From assembly GCA_031763025.1 (NCBI GenBank), contig JASSKH010000037.1, forward strand, positions 1,240,001-1,304,000: DNA of 64,000 nt, given 5' to 3'. The stretch comes from Macrocystis pyrifera. Taxonomy: Eukaryota > Sar > Phaeophyceae > Laminariales > Laminariaceae. The position numbers and the translations under genes are program-made. Below are positions 58,140-64,000 of the stretch, one piece after another (position 1 is the stretch's first letter; each line of letters opens with the position of its first letter). The notes under the pieces were generated by a model, which was given only the letters and a program-made list of their open reading frames with translations, searched no databases and had not been told where the DNA came from.

Positions 58140-59131
58140 AAACCAAGCAAAATATACAAGGTATACTGAAAAACGACTGTAATGTCATTTTCTCGATTCG
58201 TTTGGACAAAACTATATCAGCTGTGAGATCCAAAACTTCCAAAACTCTTATCTTCAAGCTGTGTATTATATCATACCTACTTCGATCGCGCGAACTGCAG
58301 AGTTTGCATTTGCTTTAGGAGGAGCGTCCCCCGTAATAAAAGAGTCACGTCGCTTCTACGCGTGAACCTGTTTTCCTCGCGTAACATGCTTCGCACTTTT
58401 GTGCTTTGAACGATATCAGGAGGAGCTATTTCATGCGCGGAGCTGATGGTGTGGACCATGAAATACCAAGGTAGCACTATTAACGTTTGTTGTTTTTGTC
58501 GATTTTGGGATTTTTTTCTGTTTATCGCCCGAGAGCGACCGGGACGGTTTATCAGAAACTGCGTGTCCACCGTTGCCGGGGACAAGAAGAGCAGTGGTTG
58601 CTTGTGCGTATAACACTTATACCCAGATCTGTTTATGACCCCCACTACTATCGGTATGTTATTTTGGGAGGGCGATTACTGCCTCGGTCCCAGGGGTGTC
58701 GTGTCAGGGAGCGTCGGGCTGGACAACCGTTTTACATGAAATTTTGATGCTAATGAATTGCGTCAGGGGTTAACTATCTAACCACGTTGACGAGCGCCCA
58801 TCAGCAGGAAGCGAACGGGTCGTTGGTATGGCACAGCAACTGCCGCTTTTTGAGCTGCAAACCTGTTCTGCATCTACTCTTATTTTGATTATTATATCAA
58901 TTGAGTCAGATTTGTTACGCTCCGGGCACTTGGCGTCGAAAATGCCGTGCGCAGTAGACTTTGGTTTACAATGAGATGAAGACGTTGAACGATAGAGTAA
59001 AAATTCAGGCCCAGAACGGACTAGACAGTGCACACAAAAAAGGAAGAACGCTCCATTCTCTGCCTCATAGTGATGGATAATGGGAGTAGTAAGGAAACCG
59101 AAGTGCATGTATGCGCAGCGGACGTAGAAGC
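58140..59131. other. No gene seen; possible solo MITE end at 58328-58340
   Basis: GTCCCCCGTAATAAAA near 58328 matches the right end of the 105-bp MITE without a left end. Otherwise no gene-like frame. Confidence 0.45.
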
Positions 59132-59133
59132 TA

Positions 59134-59238
59134 TTACGGGGGTCCATAGTTAATAGGACCTATGGTATACATAAAAACCTATATATTTACCTATTTTTAC
59201 CAACTACATTTGGTCCTATTTACTATGGTCCCCCATAA
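59134..59238. mobile_element. 105-bp TA-inserting MITE, copy 4
   Basis: TA at 59132-59133 and 59239-59240, with the right TA immediately continuing into CCAGGTA. Almost identical to copy 3, so both inserted recently. Confidence 0.85.
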
Positions 59239-59269
59239 TACCAGGTACGGATCACAGCCGAATATGGAC

Positions 59270-62155
59270 AGACAGTCAGCAGACGAGAGCTATCAAAAAT
59301 GGGCGCGGTAGGAAAATGTACGAATGGAGAATAGATAAACTAGAAGTAGAAGAAACACATGAAGAATCCCTAGGGGAGATGACCAAAACTTCAGAGCAAT
59401 GTTCCGAGCTGTTGGAAAGCATAGGTACGGCAAAGATCGAAACGGCGAGGGATAGTGCAGGAGCGAGGAAAATAAAAGGATGGGGGCAAATGGTCAAGAC
59501 CACAGCAACTAAAGTCATAGGGAAGAAGTTGATTGTATGCAACAGAGCAGTAAAAAGGTGGGATAAAGAAGTATACGAGGCTATAACAGTAAGAAGAAAA
59601 GTACACGCAAGATACACATCCAGTAAAACTTTTGCAAGATGGGAGGAGTTTGATATTGCTAAAAAAAAAAAGGAAAATACACGGTAGATAAGAAGAAAGG
59701 GATATGGACAGATGTGATTAAGAAAACAAATCTAGATTTTAAGGGGGGGATGAAGCAGATGTGGGTAGGAATAAAAAGGATACTGGGCCAACAAGCAGGA
59801 GAGGTAGACGCGGGAAGAGCTACATTCAGAGCACAGAACGGTAAAATGGCTAGTAGTCCGATGGGGAAAAGGGAAGTAATACAGTAGTAGAGCAATATCG
59901 TAAGCTAGGAAAGCCCACAGCCAACGAAACATTCGACGCAGAATTCGAGAAGGACATCAATGCGTGGGCGGAGGCGAACGTAGCTGCATCAGACAGGGAA
60001 ACCAGCGGTTCAAAAGGGTTACAGGGAGAGTTCACAAGGGAAGAAGTAAATAAGTCTGTAGCTCAAGTATGAACTGAAAAGCAGGAGGGGCAGACCAATT
60101 AGTGAGTGAATTGCTAAAGTACGGGGAAGAAGGAATGCTTGTCATGATGGTTAAGTTGTATAACTGGACATGGAAAAACGAGTGCGCACCTAAGAGGTGA
60201 AGAGGAGTAGTAGTAGTAAAAACTTGCGGGAAAGGGGACAAGGCTGACCCGGGAAACCACAACGGGATAACGCTACTAAGCACCGTAGGAAAACAAAACA
60301 TAATATTTTGAACAATATAATGGGAACAATGATGGAGAAGGAAGAAAAAATAAGCGAAAAGCAAGCAGGGTATACGCGAACCCGTAGCTCTACGCATGTG
60401 TACACATAAGGTAAGATAATCAAAGGTAGGAAAGACGCGGGGCTAACAACGTAATCTTTCTTTCTAGATGTACAGAAGGCCTACGACACAGTATGGAGAA
60501 ATGGGCTGTGGAAAAAGTTGTGGGAAATTGGGATCAGAGGAAATATGTGGAGAATTATGAGAAATATGACGGAGTGTGCGAGAAGTACTGTGATGCTGGA
60601 CGGAGAAATATCAAAGTTGTTGATATTACAAGGCGTTGCGCAGGGATGTGCACTATCACCTAACCTGTTCAAGGTACATATTAACGACCTGAAAATAGCA
60701 GTCGAAGCAGCAAATCAGGGAGTCGCTGTGGGGGAAGATACGGTGTCGGGGATTGATGTTTGAGGATGATATCGTAGGTATGTCAGAGACACTCGAAGGA
60801 TTGCAGAAACGGATAGAGAAGGCACTAGAATACAATAGGAATTCGAGAGTGTCGGCGAACGTAAAAAATGCGCAGCAGCTGTATGGAACGAAGACAAGGT
60901 GATAGAGAAGGCACTAGAATACAATAGGAATTCGAGAGTGTCGGCGAACGTAAAAAATGCGCAGCAGTTGTATGGAACGAAGACAAGGTGAACCCAGTAA
61001 CGTTCAAGCGGAAGTGGGGAGAAGATTAATTACCGATCGTAGACCAGTATACGTACCTTGGCGTAGAGATCTCAAAATACTGTTCTTGGGATGCACACAT
61101 AGCAAAACGTTATAGGACAGGGTGAAGCACATGTAGGGAAGATGGAAGCGGTCCTAACAAACTCGCACCTTGACACTAGGATTAAGAGATGTATCCTGAT
61201 TAATGTGATCGTACCAAAGCTAGAATATGCAGGATAACGACGGAAAAAGAACACGAAGTTCGTAAAACAGCTGGAAACCGTGCAGATGACAGCAACAAAT
61301 ATACATATAGTAGGATGCTTACGTACCACGAGTAATAATCAAGAGCAGAACTAGGAATGTGCCTACTTGAGACAAATAGAGACGTGGGACAGATGAAATG
61401 GCAATAAAATGTAGAGAGTATGCCAGGTTGCCAGTCATAGCTCATAAAGCTGTGGGAGAAGGAAACTAATGGGGGAGCTGGAATGAGGTGGGATAGCCTA
61501 GTCGAGAAATTATGGAAGGATATAGGAGGACATCAAGAAGAGATGATGTCCGCAGAGAAGTTTGGGGGGTACAAGAGTAGAAGAAAGGGTAGAAAGAAGG
61601 GAATGGCTAGCGTCAAGAAAAAGATGAAAAGGGAGAAGCGCTTGGAGTAGGAATGAAAAGGTATCAGCACGGCCCGATGGACTTCGTAAAAACGTCGGAA
61701 CTGCGATTTCGTGTGAGGGACCTGGAACTGCCAGACCTGCCAGAAAGAAGAAAGATACCAGCAGACAGAGAGAGGAGGAAGTGTATGCACACATGTGCCG
61801 GTGTAGCAAACCAATAGACAGTAGAACTCACATTGCAGGAGGATGTGAAATGTTCAAGAGGAGGAACGGGATATGTTAGAAGAGAAGATGAGGGAAATAG
61901 ACGACTGTGACATGGAGGAGTTTAATACGCTAGATAGCGGCGAGTGGCCGATCGACATCCGAGGAGATAAATGGTGGCCACAGGCGGTGAAACATTAAGG
62001 GGATAAGATTGGTAAGCAATCTATGTCATATACGGAAACTACGTAATGAGTGCCCAAATATTGGAGGTGTCTCTATTGGGAGTAGGAACGGTGCTCCGTC
62101 TCGAAAGGGGTGAGTTGTCAATGGTCAAATGGCTAAGGCAAGCAACAAATGAGTA
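59270..62155 (+). mobile_element. Decayed LINE, copy A (reverse transcriptase part)
   Basis: Begins inside the linker before the RT (an open frame at 59316-59687 rich in Lys/Glu, with RWDKEVYEAI). RT motifs follow with stops and frame changes: NGITLLSTVGK (about 60262), KAYDTVWRNGLWKKLW (about 60477), GVAQGCALSPNLF (about 60631) and FEDD in place of FADD (about 60763). Then come VKQLETVQMTA (about 61266), a Cys/His-containing C-terminal part (CRCSKPIDSRTHIAGGCEM, about 61800) and the same 3' end as copy B. No endonuclease domain remains. A 76-bp direct duplication at about 60825-60975 is visible. Confidence 0.7.
60481..60760 (+). pseudogene. LINE reverse transcriptase core, broken
   Basis: The best-preserved frame of LINE copy A. 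Motif A reads KAYDTVWRNGLW, and motif B reads LQGVAQGCALSPNLFKVHI. The next motif (YADD/FADD class) appears in another frame as MFEDDIVGMSE, with one catalytic-region substitution (A to E). It is a remnant of a jockey/L1-like reverse transcriptase; clade not assigned. Confidence 0.65.
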
Positions 62156-62177
62156 CCCCCCCCCTTCCCCTTACATA

Positions 62178-64000
62178 GGTTGGGTTGGCGTCGGTTGGCA
62201 ACGACACGGTCAAACATGCCGCTCACTACGTGAGCTAGACAACCAGGGTAACGTTTTTATGATTTTTCTTTTTTTGGCGGTCGGTCACAGCTGGTTATCG
62301 AGTTATAAATAATTTATGCAGGGTGGAGGACCTTTACTCCGCACAAGGGAAATGATCGCACCACCTAGTGCATGGTAAGGCACCCACGAGGCAGTTATAT
62401 AGTACCCCCGTTGCTGTCTCTGGAAGTGGCCACACTGAAAATTAACCTAACTCATTGAAGCTGTCGTCTATGTGCAAGTCTGCCTCACAAACGATTCTTC
62501 GTAGGATGCAGCTCACCCTCCATGCGACTCGCCGAACACCTCACAGCGCGATCGCGCTTGGTGCAAGCAATGTCTGCCTGGTCGGTGAAAACCTGACGTG
62601 CTCCGTCCCGGCATTGTAGGGATGTGAGGGTTTATGGTCGTCCCCCCCCCACTATATTATATACCTGGTATATGTAATATATATATATTTATAGGTTATG
62701 TTGGCGTCGGTTGGCGACGACGCTGTAAAGCACGCCTCTCACTGCGTGAGCTAGACAGCCAAGGTACCGTTTTTTTTTTTTTTTTTTTGGCGGTTACCAC
62801 GGCTGGCGGTCGAGTTAGATCATTTTTTTTTTTTTGCGGGGAGAACCTTCACTCCGCACGAGGGGGATGATCGTATCACGTAGTGAGTATATGGTGAGGT
62901 ACCCACGAGGCAGTTACATAATAACCCCATTGCTGTCTCTGGAAGTGGCCACACCAGAAATTAAATCAATTCATTGATGCTGTCATCCATATGCAAGAAA
63001 ATCCGCCTCTAAAGCGGTTCTTAGGATGCAGCTCACCCTTCATGCGATTCGCCCAACACCTCACGGCGCTTCGCGCTTGGTGCAAGCAATGTCTGCCTGG
63101 TCGGTGAAAACCCGACGTGCTCCGTCCCGGCATTGTAGGGATGCGAGGGTCTGTGGTCATATGACTAAGGCCATGCACGATAATGAGTATACCCCCCCCC
63201 CCCCCACCCCGGTTGGGTTGGCATCGGTTGGCAACGACACTGTAAAACATGCCGCTCACTACGTGAGCTAGACAACCAGGGATCGTTTTTGTTTTTTTTG
63301 TTTTTTTGGCGGTCGCCCACAGCTGGTCGTCGAGTTAGATCATTTGTGCGAGGTAAACAACCTTTACTCTGCACAAGGGAATTGATCGTATCACGTAGTG
63401 TTCAAGGTAAGGCACCCAAGAGGCGGTTACATAGTGCTCCCATTGCAGTCTCTGGAAGTGGCTACACCGAAAATTAAACTAACTCATTGAAGCTGTCATC
63501 CATATGCAAGTCCGCCTCACAAGGGGTTCTTAGTAGGATGCAGCTCACCCTCCATGCGACTCGCCGGACACCTCACGGCGCTTCGCGCTTGGTGCAAGCA
63601 ATGTCTGCCTGCTCGGTGAAAACCCGACATGCTCCGTCCCGGCATTGTAGTGATGCGAGGGTCTATGGTCATACGACTACGGCCATGCATGAGATCGAGT
63701 ACATCTCTCCTATCGAGTACCCCCCCCCCCCCCCCCCACCCCTATCTTATATACCTGGTATATGTATAGGTTGGGATGGCGTCGATTGGCCACGACGCCG
63801 CAAAACACGCCTCTCACTACGTGAGCTAGACAACCAGGGTACCGGTTTTTTTTTTTGTTGGCGGTTACCATGGCTGGCGGTCGAGTTAGATCATTTTTAT
63901 GCGGGGAGAACCTTTACTCCGCACGAGGGGGATGATCGCCACGTAGTGTGTATATGGTGAGGCACCCATTTGACAGTTACGTAGTAACCCCATTGCTGTC
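62178..64000 (+). repeat. Tandem repeat of about 516 bp (three units plus a partial fourth)
   Basis: Units start with GGTTGGGTTGGCGTCGGTTGG-like sequence at 62178, 62694, 63210 and 63769. Each has a CACTACGTGAGCTAGACAACC block, a T-run, CCTTTACTCCGCAC, GTCTCTGGAAGTGGC, AGGATGCAGCTCACCC, CTTGGTGCAAGCAATGTCTG and a C-run before the next unit. Units 2 and 4 carry an extra TATATACCTGGTATATG before the start. The array abuts the LINE 3' end and runs off the window. Confidence 0.85.

Noticed and set aside
62634-63960. Frames in the 516-bp tandem repeat, up to 157 codons
   Set aside because: They run through homopolymer C and T runs and are not conserved between units.

Overview
This is eukaryotic nuclear DNA that is repeat-dominated and gene-poor. 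There are no operons, rRNA genes or intact tRNA genes. The reverse transcriptase with a C-terminal restriction-like endonuclease at 19.5-25.3 kb and the decayed tyrosine recombinase at 51.8-52.7 kb both look to me like families common in stramenopiles, especially brown algae. I therefore favour a brown alga or close relative. That is recollection of family resemblance, not a search result.

Layout. 1-8.6 kb holds no supported gene. It has a Harbinger-like MITE, a dispersed repeat shared with 57.4-58.0 kb, a 105-bp MITE and a hAT-like MITE packed with GGGTC repeats. 8.6-28.8 kb is a broken tandem array of a ~1.17-kb repeat carrying a small ORF of about 60 codons. It is interrupted by a 7.5-kb block (10.5-18.0 kb, with a decayed unknown gene and two Harbinger-like MITEs), a 5.8-kb retrotransposon with target-site duplications, and a 1.26-kb CATA microsatellite. 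28.8-33.5 kb has short tandem repeats and a 5'-truncated LINE on the minus strand.

33.7-50.9 kb is the main discovery: four tandem plus-strand copies of a previously unrecognised (to me) four-exon gene for a protein with four membrane segments. Exon 2 (157 nt), exon 3 (192 nt), intron phases (0, 1, 1) and splice sites agree in all four copies. Copy 2 (257 codons) and copy 4 (204 codons) read open from ATG to stop after splicing. Copies 1 and 3 lack a clean start. The topology (one segment, a long Cys-containing loop, two segments with a short turn, a variable short loop, a fourth segment, a Cys-rich tail) resembles the claudin/PMP22 class, but no homology is claimed. Minus-strand segments reading as a coiled coil lie between the genes.

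50.9-59.1 kb has CGGGAT-rich repeats around a decayed tyrosine recombinase, a tRNA-derived SINE-like repeat, a sixth copy of the 1.17-kb repeat and two 105-bp MITEs. 59.3-62.2 kb is a decayed LINE, and 62.2-64.0 kb is a tandem repeat of about 516 bp that runs off the window.

Comparing paralogous copies shows many small insertions at TA sites (TATTAATA, TACC[A/T]GGTA, TACAGTA). They look like excision footprints of TA-targeting DNA transposons and suggest cut-and-paste activity shaped the region.
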